From Brachypterus glaber (Eukaryota > Arthropoda > Insecta > Coleoptera > Kateretidae): 64,000 bases of DNA. Location: the NCBI GenBank assembly GCA_958510825.1, contig OY294045.1, forward strand, positions 93,494,988-93,558,987. The letters run 5' to 3'. How positions within the stretch are numbered: the first letter of the stretch is position 1; each line of letters starts with the position of its first letter. The position numbers and the translations under genes were made by a program. Positions 56,201 to 64,000 of this stretch are shown piece by piece. The notes beneath the pieces were generated by a model that was given only the letters and a program-made list of their open reading frames with translations, did no database searches and was not told the origin of the DNA.

Positions 56201-57513
56201 TAAATGGAAACCTACATGAAGAAATATTCATGGAAATACCAAAACTCTTGGAAGAAAGTTTAGAAAAAATCGTTTCTAGGAAAGGGCGTCAAGATCCTAT
56301 AGGAATACTTGCTAAAGAAATGATAAATGACCTCCAAGGAGAAAATAAGGTATGTGCATTGCAAAAGTCCCTCTATGGTTTAAAACAAGCTGGTCATCAG
56401 TGGCATAAATGTTTAGATACATTTTTTAAAAGCATTGGTTTACAGCAAATGAATACTGATCCATGCGTATACTTTATGCAACGAGGGGGAGAAATAGTCA
56501 TAGTGTTAATCTATGTAGATGATATACTTATTGCATACAAAAATTTAGAAAACATGGAGTATATAAGAAAAAAGTTAACAGAAAACTTTGGAGTTAAAGA
56601 TCTTGGAAATGCTCGGTATTGTCTTGGTATAGAAATTTCACAAGGAAAAGATTTCATAAGTATTTCTCAAAAAGGATATATACGAGATATACTGAATCGT
56701 TTTAACATGACCGACTCTAAACCTGTTTTAACACCAGTCGATCCGAATGTAAAATTAACAAAAAAAGAAGGAGAATCTACTGTAAATGGGACAAGGCCTT
56801 TTCGAGAACTCATTGGAGCATTAAATTATCTGGCAGTTGCTACTCGACCAGATATTTCGTTTATTGTAAGTTCCTTGAGCCAATTTAATAAGTGCCATGA
56901 AGAAGAACATTGGACTGCGGCTAAACGAGTTCTTCGATATCTTAAGGGAACTATGGATATGGAAATTGTGTACAAAAAGGACGAAAAGAATCTTAAAGGA
57001 TACGTTGATGCTGATTGGGGTAGCTGCATCATAGACAGACGTTCATACACAGGATTCACGTTTATGTTAAGCGGGGCTGCAGTTACTTGGGAAGCAAGAA
57101 AGCAGCGTACAGTAGCATTATCATCAACAGAAGCAGAATATATGAGTATGGCTGAAGCTACTAATGAAGCCTGCTACCTTCGACAGTTTCTTCAGGAACT
57201 AGGATACTCAAGTTTATCGAATATAGTTCTGGCAAATGATAATGTGGGAGCAAAATTTTTAGCAGAAAATACAATGTTTCATCCGAAGACTAAACATATC
57301 GATATAAGGTATCACTTTATTCGAAATGTTTTGCAGATGGGCTATATTAAGCTGGAACATTTATCAACAGAAGAAATGATTGCAGATTTATTTACGAAAG
57401 GTCTGCCTAGAGTTAAGCACTGGAAGTTTTTACAGTTATTGGGAATGCAGTCAACAAGAACAAAAAGCTCGCTATTTGAGGGGGACTGTTGGAGTTCAAA
57501 TAACCGATCTTAA
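53296..57513 (+). CDS. copia Gag-Pol polyprotein, 1,405 residues
   Basis: One uninterrupted ORF; the ATG at 53,296 is the first in-frame start after the primer site. Domains in order: Gag of the copia type (about 1-220; NFDSWQIKAQAIL, MLLLSLPENYENF); CCHC knuckle C234-C237-H242-C247; aspartic protease DSG 280-282; integrase HHCC zinc site H415, H420, C449, C452; integrase core D479, D542, E578 (D-x62-D-x35-E, with QTDNGGDY and PQQNGVSER); basic low-complexity linker about 700-840; reverse transcriptase from about 865 with D963 and YVDD 1073-1076; RNase H with D1238, E1279, D1315 and KTKHIDIRYHF. The order IN before RT defines copia. All catalytic residues checked are present. The usual FLNG block reads YLNG after QLDIEFA. 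The last nine codons run into the 3' LTR. No separate gag stop or frameshift is seen, so Gag/Pol ratio must be set by splicing or another means. Confidence 0.97.
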   Translation: MESTLNSIRFETLTKDNFDSWQIKAQAILIKNGTWGYVNGKKKKPEPTENNAADVEAWENFDEKARADLILSISSKELKNIKTCKTSREIWLKLESIFKSKAPARKVSLWKQLICFKMDESGNIAEQMGHFFNLIDELSEMEFQFGNEQQSIMLLLSLPENYENFRCAIVAQTKLPDPEILKQKILDEIETRKQKVKECEQSAMLAKGFYKTNFKNKTAENVKYDLNKPFKFKCHRCHKVGHKSSSCPEKNEKSNLAEDFAFSTFLRAEINLESDRWCLDSGCTSHLSKDKSTFKDFISTEQRKLQLASNSSADVEGKGTVRIFVSDGRHKRGVCLENTLFVPGLRTNLMSVSKITENGYEVIFKKNMAEVKDQCGNICMIAKKIGNLYYIIEYTDEQSCLVSDKNSKTKATIWHERLGHLNQHDLFQMKKNEVVAGMTWGNEVSIPPCEICLQGKFTALPFPKQSEKCMNMLEIIHSDICGPMRTESKRKSLYFITFIGEYSRWCEVKFLRSKSDAFQAFKEYKTLIENQKEKKIKYLQTDNGGDYVSNEFEHFLQQEGIKHRVTVPHTPQQNGVSERKNRSLVEIARCMLIQSGLPPSFWAEAIYTANYVRNRCSTKVLQGKTPYEKWFGHTPDLKHLRIFGEKAFVLDKNPAKGKFSPRGINCIFLGYSDNSKGYRVWLPTEKKVIIARDIRFVDKIISEGNNKDFMSEENLEKSNITFLNNRNSENIEIGTNVVENSRHSAENNILNEENLQEQEEQPEIQERRGRGRPSIIRDGNIGRPRKQYCIVRPQEPQQFFENETERVETNEAKILDNKHNENKRQNQENEYRTIQQQNNDLENYEQACLATEISWKSALNGPDLESWKNAIVVEIESLLKHNTWKIVKRPEKRNIIGCRTILRNKYNPDGSIEKRKARIVAQGFTQRPGFDFSETFAPVARLSSVRLFIALAVKEDLKIHQLDIEFAYLNGNLHEEIFMEIPKLLEESLEKIVSRKGRQDPIGILAKEMINDLQGENKVCALQKSLYGLKQAGHQWHKCLDTFFKSIGLQQMNTDPCVYFMQRGGEIVIVLIYVDDILIAYKNLENMEYIRKKLTENFGVKDLGNARYCLGIEISQGKDFISISQKGYIRDILNRFNMTDSKPVLTPVDPNVKLTKKEGESTVNGTRPFRELIGALNYLAVATRPDISFIVSSLSQFNKCHEEEHWTAAKRVLRYLKGTMDMEIVYKKDEKNLKGYVDADWGSCIIDRRSYTGFTFMLSGAAVTWEARKQRTVALSSTEAEYMSMAEATNEACYLRQFLQELGYSSLSNIVLANDNVGAKFLAENTMFHPKTKHIDIRYHFIRNVLQMGYIKLEHLSTEEMIADLFTKGLPRVKHWKFLQLLGMQSTRTKSSLFEGDCWSSNNRS
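57474..57486 (+). promoter_or_regulatory. Polypurine tract
   Basis: tttgagggggac immediately upstream of the 3' LTR. The purine run gaggggga is the expected plus-strand primer position, although the final c breaks the tract next to TG. It lies within the coding sequence. Confidence 0.7.
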
Positions 57514-57681
57514 CTGTAATAGGTATTTTTGTTATTACCTGAAATATACCAGTTAAGAGAAGATGACGGATGTCAAATAGGTTTTGTTATGTATTAATTT
57601 TATGTCAAGTTAAATATAATATCTCAACAGATTTACGCTTTATTTGGTGTTCCACTGGAATTTGGATCTATTTCTCTAATA
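57487..57681 (+). repeat. 3' LTR of the copia element
   Basis: 195 bp, same sequence as the 5' LTR as far as I can read. The first 27 bases encode the last residues and stop codon of the polyprotein. It is followed by the ccatt duplication. Confidence 0.95.
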
Positions 57682-57961
57682 CCATTTTCAACCCCATTTT
57701 AAACCCCATTTTTTTTTTTTTAATTTAAAAATATGGAGTTAAATGGAGAATTGTATAAGCTTTAAAATGATGTATTACACGACCCCCCTTTCCATTTAAA
57801 AAAATGTGCCCCCATGCCCCCTGCCCACATTTTAAGAGCTGAAAGTATTAAATATATGCTAAAAGATAGTTCAAGTTGTCTTATTTAAAAGTTCCAAATT
57901 TGAAGTCGATATCTCTCAACTGGTTCAAAAGTTAAGAGGGGGCGGGTGACTTTTGGACCGC

Positions 57962-57965
<4 letters not shown>

Positions 57966-58002
<37 letters not shown>
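57966..58002. repeat. (TA)n microsatellite
   Basis: About 18 TA units directly at the right end of the family C MITE. It was probably seeded from the TA target or expanded after insertion. Confidence 0.9.
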
Positions 58003-58008
<6 letters not shown>

Positions 58009-59021
58009 ACTTCTCTCTCTGGTGTGAAGCTGCGAGGAGTATAATAATTTTTTGTAAATTTTAATCAGTGTTCAGTAACTGTTGATGTTTAATTTTGAGT
58101 GGTATTAGTGGCAGGTAATTCGCAAAATTTAATTAACTTTATCTTATTGTGTTGCACTGTCAGAATGTAACAAAGCAGTTTGGTGCTTTTCAGGAGTCGG
58201 AAGTCTTTTTATTAGTTTGAAATTAATTGTATCAAACTTAAATAATTAACCTTATACAAGAGTCATTGCTTAAAATTTCGAAACTATAAATTACAGGAAT
58301 AAAAAATTTGAATTTTCTTTTGTATTATTATTTTGCTATAACCAAAGTATTTAGGGCGATTAAAAAATAATAATAAGCGTATTTGTTTATTGATTAAAAT
58401 AAAACTAGATAAACGTTGCAAGCACCCTGTCAAAACATCGGCACTATTGGGAAGGTCGTCTTTTATTTTGAGCAGGACTTTTTTAGTTTTTAACAGAATA
58501 TTTTTTAAGGGTTTTAGTTACGATCCATATTTAATATTTAACGAATTTTTATTTTAACAAATCGATACCCCAAAGCAACAAAGCCGTAACTCATATATTG
58601 TCATTTTTCACGACAGCTAAATTTCTAAAATATATTTTTTTTTTATTTAAGGGTGGGGAAATAATTGAAGTGTAAAAGGAAGTTATGCGATACGTCATTT
58701 GAAAGCTTATAAAATTCTCTATTTAATTGTATAAGTATTTATTGTTTATTTATTTTTTGTTTCTGATAATATTCAAGTTTAAAATTTTTTACTTTAGTAT
58801 TTTTAGGTAAATTTTTGGTTAAAATGGCCTGTGGAGAAATCTGAGTAGTACCACCATGTGTGTCTTTTTTCAAGGCGTTTACCTATGAGTATAACTCAAA
58901 ATGGGTCTAACTTGAGTTACGTCCTTGTTGTATGGGAGTGTCGAAATATTCTTTCAGTTATTTTTTTAACAAAAATCATTTTAGCCAATTTTTCTTCCGA
59001 TTCAATTTTTTATTTTAACGA
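58003..59021. other. Unassigned stretch with small repeat fragments
   Basis: 58,412-58,449 is identical to 23,694-23,731. The tract 58,686-58,735 (gcgatacgtcatttgaaagc, ttataaaattctctatttaa) resembles the interior of MITE family C near 52,735-52,785. ORF 58,858-59,088 is unrecognised. Confidence 0.45.
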
Positions 59022-59068
59022 AAATGATCAAAATTTGCATTACGTAATACTTAAACGTTCCCCAAGTT
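59022..59068 (+). mobile_element. MITE end, gaacgttccc family, third site
   Basis: aatgatcaaaatttgcatta, cgtaatacttaaacgttccc. It matches 32,435-32,478 with few changes and the ends of 22,081-22,324. The partner end was not found. Confidence 0.6.
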
Positions 59069-59078
59069 TAAAAATCAT

Positions 59079-59331
59079 AAAATTATAAAATTGACAGTTA
59101 TGTCATTTCAACTTTAAGAAATTAACTTAAAATCGCCGATGATAAAAATAGAACAAATCTAAAATAGTAGTAGTAGTATTAAAAAAATACATATAACATA
59201 TAACAAGCACCATAAACTAAGGAAAACATGAAGAAATAATGTAGTACACGTACTAGGTATGTTTTTTTTTTTTTTTAATTAGATGCATTCATGATTTTTG
59301 GAAATGACATAATTGTCAATTTTATAATTTT
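59079..59331. mobile_element. Foldback repeat, 253 bp with about 32-bp arms
   Basis: aaaattataaaattgacagt then tatgtcatttc on the left, gaaatgacataattgtcaat then tttataatttt on the right. One or two mismatches. The centre holds short agt and T runs. No ORF. Confidence 0.75.
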
Positions 59332-60362
59332 GGTTAGGTTAAGCCTACAGAGTAGTCATAAAAGTAAGTCATAGGGTGACAACTTTATACAATATTGTCT
59401 AAAAAAACTAGGAAACTTCGAGGCCGTTGAGGAGGTCTAGAGATTTTTTATCGAAAAAATAATTTTACCAGTCGATTTAAAATTTAATTCTCTACACTTA
59501 CCGCATAGTCGATTAGCAACTTTTTTTTTTCGGTGCACCCTAATCCTTATTCAATTTCTGAAAACTTTACTTACAACCTCACCATTAATTGCTTAAAATA
59601 TACAATAAAAGTACCAAAAATATTTAAAAAAGGTATTGTGAGCGGAAGCTCCCCGAAAAGTAAAAAAGTCTTTAACAAAATAATAATTTAGTACGCTTGA
59701 AAAAAAATATATATCTTTTTATTAATTTTAACCAAATTTTAGGACGAATGAACTCTTATATATTTATTATATCAGTTCTATCTTGTTGTATCTCGAAACT
59801 AGGCAAAACGCATCAAATAACTGGAGCGCACTCGAGCGTTCAGTAGTAAGGGTGGGTACGCTTTGTCCGCTTCTAAGAATGAGCTAATTTTCGAGATAAA
59901 ACAGTTTAGAACTGAAGTATCGATAAGCAAAAACACCATATTCCCAAAAAAAAAAATTTTGTCAAAATTTAACTTAAAATATATATTTTTTATATAAAAA
60001 TATATAGCCGTTCCGTAATAAATAAATTTATTTTTTTTGTATGGTTTGAGGTCAGGCATGTTAGTTTTCTGGACAGATAAATTTTATATTCTGCAAGCGA
60101 TTGCTGTCTATAATTGATCCTTCAGGAGCAGAAATTTCAATTAAAATCTAGATATTGTTATAAATTTTGCATTAGACTGGCTAAAAATGTGCTGATTTTT
60201 ATCTTGAAAGGTATATTTTTATACTATGGGATAGGCTCTGGAATAAGTTAAAAAAAAACATATGAGATGAGCCTTTTAATTTATATTTATGAGTTTTTAT
60301 GCCTATAGGCAACCACAAGGTCCAAACACAGATGTTTAGTTTGCAATATTGGGTACGTTGAT
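59332..60362. other. Unassigned AT-rich stretch
   Basis: No recognised element. ORFs at 59,799-60,059 and 60,199-60,387 (minus) show no domain. gtacgcttgaa at about 59,692 recurs at about 43,112 in a similar AT-rich setting. Confidence 0.4.
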
Positions 60363-61150
60363 ATACAGAGTGGCCCATTTGGGTCACTTTACCATTTAAA
60401 AATTGAATAACTTTTTTGTTTGTAAATTTTTTTTTGCACGACCAAGACTAAAACCTAATTTTACGCTTTCATTTTCGGGACTAAACTTGCCGTTTTTCTT
60501 CCTAGGGAATAAAAATCACGGCAACCTTGATAATATTAAAATATTATACTCACTATGTGCTTTGCTGGTTCAAAAATTAGTTTTGGTGGTGTAGCGATTC
60601 AAACCAATTTCTTTGATTTAACAAAGAAAACCTTTAAAAATAACATCGTTATAACAATTTATACATAACTTAAAATTTATCATCTTCGTCCATTTTTTTG
60701 ACGTTTGTGTCAACCATATTAAAAAACAATTGTAATCGCGATAGCCATGAAACTGACTTTTCGCAATTTACAGGCATCTTGATTAAATTACGAAAATAAA
60801 ACAACCGATTTTAGATGCGTGGTTTTTAATTTTAATTTTATCTACCTACCTAAATTATGTTTGGTCCTGCAAAAATAGATTAGTCCCTTGGTATATAAAT
60901 AACTATTATTTCTTTCTTTTACAATACAAAGTAAAGGAAATGTTTTTTTTTAACTATGTATGAAAAATCATGTCTTTTAAATAACTCCATTTTGTACTTT
61001 GCAAGCACGGGCTGTTTTTCATGACGGCTCCTAACATGTCTGGCTTAAGCTTTTGAATAGTCCCGGGCTTGTTGACATACACCCGATCTTTCACGTAGCC
61101 CTAAAGAAATTAGTCCGGTGCTGTAAAATCGGGCGATCGTGAAGGAAAAT
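60363..61150 (-). pseudogene. mariner-type transposase remnant
   Basis: On the minus strand, from about 61,135 down, one frame reads SPDFTAPD, stop, FL, stop, GYVKDRVYVNKP and then GTIQKL. This matches the SPDLTPLDFFLWGYVK...Y block around the third catalytic Asp of mariner-like DDE transposases, with two internal stops. Further on, STKWSYLKDMIFHT resembles the closing residues. The rightmost in-frame part and the N-terminal two thirds are not recognisable. cagagtggcccatttgggtc at about 60,366 looks like the terminal repeat (TACAG-GTGGCCCA type). The ORF at 61,045-61,311 is in a different frame. Non-functional. Confidence 0.6.
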
Positions 61151-61628
61151 GAAAATTCGAATTTCGCGAAATTATTCGCTCTTTGAAAATCTGCCTTAAA
61201 AGCTGCTTTGTGGATATTATCTACAGATTTATCTGCATTTGCGTTACAACTACAATCAAATATTTGGACAAAAACTTGAGTTTGTGCGGTAGAAAATTTG
61301 ACCCACATCATCTAACGGATTATATTTATAGCATATTCACCTTATTTATCAAATTAATGCAAAATTTAAATATATTTTAATTTAGATCGATCGGTTATCT
61401 ATACATTATGAAATATGCCGTCATTTATTATGGAAATTTGGGCAAAATTTTGCATAAATTTGTATTATACATTTTATTAGGAGCAAGAGGATAATAAAAA
61501 GATATTTTTTAATTAGATAGCCGCCATTTTGTAAATAATTTATACGCTTTAATCGTATAAACCTAAATAATCCTGTATACACATTTTATTACGGCTGCAT
61601 ATTTTTTTTTTCATGACCTACCGGGATT
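61151..61628. other. Unassigned AT-rich stretch
   Basis: This may contain the eroded 5' part of the mariner-type element, but no transposase motif can be read. No repeat partner seen. Confidence 0.35.
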
Positions 61629-62806
61629 ATATCGTCGGCTTACAAGTAAAAGGCACTAAGTCACTTTGTTGCAAAAATGGGATTTTAATGGCACTGTAAT
61701 TAATTTTTGATGATCTATGTATAGGTAAACCGAACTAACTTCTAGGTGGACTGCCAAGGGAGTTAGCCACTATACAAAACGCACCAATTTGATTTTGATT
61801 AAAATTTTATCTGGCAATAGGCACTAAGTCACTTAGTGCACTTAGTGCGTTTTACTTGTAGATTATTTCAAATGTTTCTGCACTAAGCGACTTTCTAAAA
61901 AGAGTTAATTTATAAAAATATGATTGCTTGAATCATTTATATGATACAAAATCGCGTTATTTATTGTACTGACAAACGCATTCAAATTTTGCTATGTTAG
62001 AGTTGATGGAATAGAGACAGAACAGAGAAACAGAACTTTACCTGTAAAATGACAATGCTTTTTACGTGTACTTTCGATGTGTAGGTAATAATTTAATTTT
62101 CATTTGCATTGGTTTTTTTATTATCAGATAATATTTCAAAACTAAATTTGAAGCCTTCACACTAAGTTCAAAGTCTCGGTGCATTTCTGAGGGGTGTTAC
62201 ACCGTAAAGTGTTTTATCATTAATAATGATTCATTATAATTATTGACTTTAGGAGATGCTTCTTTGCCGGCACAGCCGATGGCCTCTGAGAACTGTCTTA
62301 GTTCTGGCATAGTAAGCAGTTTCATATAATTAATACTAATTAATTATTATTATTAATTTTGGAAACGTTCTTTAAACAATCAAAAAGTCCAAACCCCTCT
62401 TTTAAAAATCTATTTTTTGAAAATTTATGTAAACATCTTGTTTTCCACTTTATAGTTATACATTACGTTTAATTAATAGAAGGGTTTTAATTTTAAATAG
62501 TTGTTTTTTATATTATTTTATTGACTTAGTGCTCTTTACTTGTAAGCCGACGTCGTGGGCCTAAAAGTAAAAGGCACTAAGTCCATGTCTTTTTTCAAAT
62601 TTAGTTGTATTAAACTTCTTTATTTTTTCTTTATTTAACTGCAAATGAGACATTATTAGGTCCAAACATGTCATTGCAATTTGCGGTAGTTTTTTTCCAA
62701 AAACAATTATTACAAAAATTAAAAAACAGCAATGAAAGTTAAATTTGTCAATATCTCAAAACTATGTTTTTGGACTTAGTGCTCTTTACTTGTAAGCCGA
62801 CGATAT
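61629..62806. mobile_element. Composite of related TIRs (GTCGGCTTACAAGTAAA family)
   Basis: The outermost ends are atatcgtcggcttacaagta at 61,629 and tacttgtaagccgacgatat ending 62,806. A second full right end (gacttagtgctctttacttg, taagccgacg) is at 62,523-62,552, directly followed by a left-type end (aaaagtaaaaggcactaagt) at about 62,563. Partial ends facing each other are at 61,821-61,858 (aggcactaagtcacttagtg, cgttttacttgtag), and gcactaagcgac occurs at about 61,880. So at least two TIR units (about 61,633-62,552 and 62,554-62,802) lie side by side, the first with internal terminal copies. No transposase ORF. Confidence 0.7.
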
Positions 62807-63245
62807 TAGGCTGGTTCTTTGTAATCTTAACGATGGGCATTAAACTGGGATAATTGAACCCACCCGTTTTGTAATGGATCAGCTGAAAAGCTTAGTACAA
62901 ATTAAATTTAAATGTTTTATAATATAATTTGCTTTTTAAACTCTGAGGTGTCTGAAAAATAAGTAGAAATTTATCTATCTTTCATTAAAATCAAATGGAC
63001 AGGAACCATCAGCACTGTCTATCCTGTATGTTGTTAATAAATTAAAACGTTAGATAGATATAAAAGACATGGTGCCATCTATTGATGTGGTCACTATTAT
63101 CTGTTCACCTGTTCCCAAAAGGCAAATCGCCACAATTAAGGGTGTACAGTAATGTGCATTTAAAATACAACGGACCTAAACCATGATATGTACCTTTAGC
63201 CAGAGTTTAATAAATGTATTGAAAAATAAGTGACATTAAATTTTA
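62807..63245. other. Unassigned stretch
   Basis: No recognised element or ORF. Confidence 0.4.
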
Positions 63246-63312
63246 AATCTAAATCAATCTAAAGACTTTATTCCTTTTGCGAATAAAGTCTAAAATAGTT
63301 TTCTTAATCAGC

Positions 63313-63385
63313 GTGCAGAGTTGACTCTTGGTACCAAAGAGGGCCAGCAGCCCGAAACTGTCAGTCTACCAATATCACTCTGCAC
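63313..63385 (+). ncRNA. Hammerhead ribozyme motif, copy c (perfect stems)
   Basis: Stem I outer gtgcagagt/actctgcac (9 bp) and inner ttggta/taccaa (6 bp), stem II gggc/gccc with loop cagca, stem III actg/cagt with one-base loop and the site agtc are all perfect. The first core box reads ccaaaga in place of ctgaaga, changing two conserved positions (U4 and G5), so it should not cleave. Confidence 0.8.
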
Positions 63386-63651
63386 GATGATTAGATAATA
63401 GATTGATGGAATAATAAATTAATATTTTTATAATTTTTTTTTTAATTAAAAATTTCTGTCCTTACTAATTCTACGTCTAACCACATATTAGTGGTGCTTG
63501 AGACACACAAGTCTTCAACTTGCTACCATTCAAAGTCTCCAGACTAGGAGAGGTATGAGTGTCTACATCTAGCAATAGATGGCGCACAAGTCTAGATCAA
63601 TCTAATGACTATATTCCTTTTGCGAATAAAGTTTAAAATAATTTTCTTAAT

Positions 63652-63694
63652 CTGAAGAGGGCCAGCAGCCCGAAACTGTCAGTCTACCAATATC
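63652..63694 (+). ncRNA. Hammerhead ribozyme motif, copy d (stem I strand lost)
   Basis: Core ctgaaga (63,652-63,658), stem II gggc-cagca-gccc, gaa, stem III actg-t-cagt and C at 63,684 are all perfect. The upstream strand of stem I (gtgcagagt...ttggta) is deleted: ttttcttaat runs straight into ctgaaga. The catalytic core is complete but stem I cannot form locally. Confidence 0.8.
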
Positions 63695-63745
63695 ACTCTC
63701 TACGATGATTATGTAATAGATTGATGGAATAATAAATTTAAAAAA

Positions 63746-64000
63746 TATATTACGTACTGCATTTTTAAGTAGGGGGCTTTATTTTGATGTCTTCAGGTTA
63801 AGGTTGAGTGTTTCTAAAGTTTTTAAAATAAGAAACCTTTAAGTATAGTATACTATACTCTGAATTAAACTCAGGATTGGCAAAATCATTTAAATGCATA
63901 AAATTAGATACAATGCTAAATTCAGTACTATTTTTTGTTTCTAAGCTGTTTGCCAATCTCATCTTAATAAAAATTCCAAAGTTTCAAACCTATCAACGGA
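63746..64000. other. Unassigned stretch to the window end
   Basis: No recognised element. Confidence 0.4.

Larger units (their letters stand above)
52993..57681 (+). mobile_element. Intact Ty1/copia LTR retrotransposon, 4,689 bp
   Basis: Complete element: LTR, primer site, one gag-pol ORF, polypurine tract, LTR. It is bracketed by an exact 5-bp target duplication, ccatt, at 52,988-52,992 and 57,682-57,686. The two 195-bp LTRs read as identical. The unfilled site can be read from the related MITE at 48,388-49,025, whose complement runs gacattaatacccattttcc. Identical LTRs, an intact ORF and a clean duplication indicate a very recent insertion, possibly still polymorphic in the population. Confidence 0.97.
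52545..57965. mobile_element. MITE family C carrying a copia insertion
   Basis: Outer ends cagtgcggtccaaaagt and acttttggaccgctctg, flanked by TA, with the same arms as 48,388-49,025 (gagttgagatatcgacttca, taaataagacaacttaaact, tagcatatatttgata). Without the copia element and one TSD copy it would be about 727 bp. The left interior has G-rich tracts ending in a run of 13 G at 52,718-52,730. Confidence 0.85.
63246..63745 (+). mobile_element. Retrozyme-like repeat, tandem copies c and d
   Basis: Two head-to-tail partial monomers. From cleavage site to cleavage site (63,366 to 63,684) is 318 bp; copy d lacks about 26 bp of stem I and a few bases of gagtagttgt, so an intact monomer would be nearer 350 bp. 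Shared blocks: ttccttttgcgaataaagt, gggccagcagcccgaaactg, cagtctaccaatatcactct and ttgatggaataataaatt. The junction passes through a T/A-rich segment and ctgtccttactaattctacg. Tandem monomers of this size with a type I hammerhead are the reported layout of animal retrozymes. Confidence 0.85.

Noticed and set aside
54150..57059. Minus-strand and frame-shifted ORFs within the copia element
   Set aside because: Shadows of the 1,405-codon gag-pol frame.
61045..61311. 88-codon minus-strand ORF
   Set aside because: It is in a different frame from the recognisable transposase remnant and has no domain of its own.

Overview
The window looks like non-genic, AT-rich DNA of an animal, most likely an insect (a beetle would fit, but nothing here fixes the order). 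The evidence is eukaryotic mobile DNA throughout: a Ty1/copia element whose primer site matches an internal half of initiator tRNA-Met (as in Drosophila copia), decayed LINEs, a Penelope-like fragment, tRNA-derived SINE copies, many terminal-inverted-repeat (TIR) and foldback elements, and a 15.5-kb satellite block. I found no convincing host gene, rRNA or tRNA gene. Nearly all small ORFs are chance ORFs in AT-rich repeats.

Layout. 1-1,265: a two-copy repeat and a 148-bp minisatellite. 2,776-19,118: a 164-bp satellite, about 95 near-identical monomers, with decayed monomers at the left edge and higher-order duplications (about 981, 2,127 and 3,600 bp) in the interior. 19,119-27,400: hairpin MITEs, one split by a 691-bp hAT-like element with an 8-bp target duplication. 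28,550-30,640: SINE tail, a 5'-truncated LINE on the minus strand, and the GIY-YIG end of a Penelope-like element. 32,400-35,600: large foldback and TIR elements. 38,263-38,990: an internally deleted LINE with an 11-bp target duplication. 39,200-47,600: SINE, MITEs, nested palindromes and a foldback whose arms are 16-bp tandem repeats. 48,388-57,965: two copies of a TA-flanked MITE, the second carrying an intact copia element (52,993-57,681; one 1,405-residue gag-pol ORF; LTRs that read as identical). 60,363-61,150: a mariner-type transposase remnant. 61,629-62,806: a composite of related TIRs. 63,246-63,745: tandem copies of a ribozyme-bearing repeat.

The most interesting signal is a dispersed, partly tandem repeat family (41,545-42,056; 50,098-50,355; 63,246-63,745). 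Its shared sequence folds by eye as a type I hammerhead ribozyme: CUGAAGA and GAAA core boxes, a GGGC/GCCC stem II, a 4-bp stem III, a GUC cleavage triplet and a two-part stem I. The monomer is about 320-350 bp. This is the organisation described for animal retrozymes and Penelope-like element repeats. Each copy here carries a different lesion in the ribozyme. Penelope-like fragments also occur in the window and could be the kind of element that once mobilised the family.

All calls come from reading the sequence by eye. No alignment, folding or database search was run.
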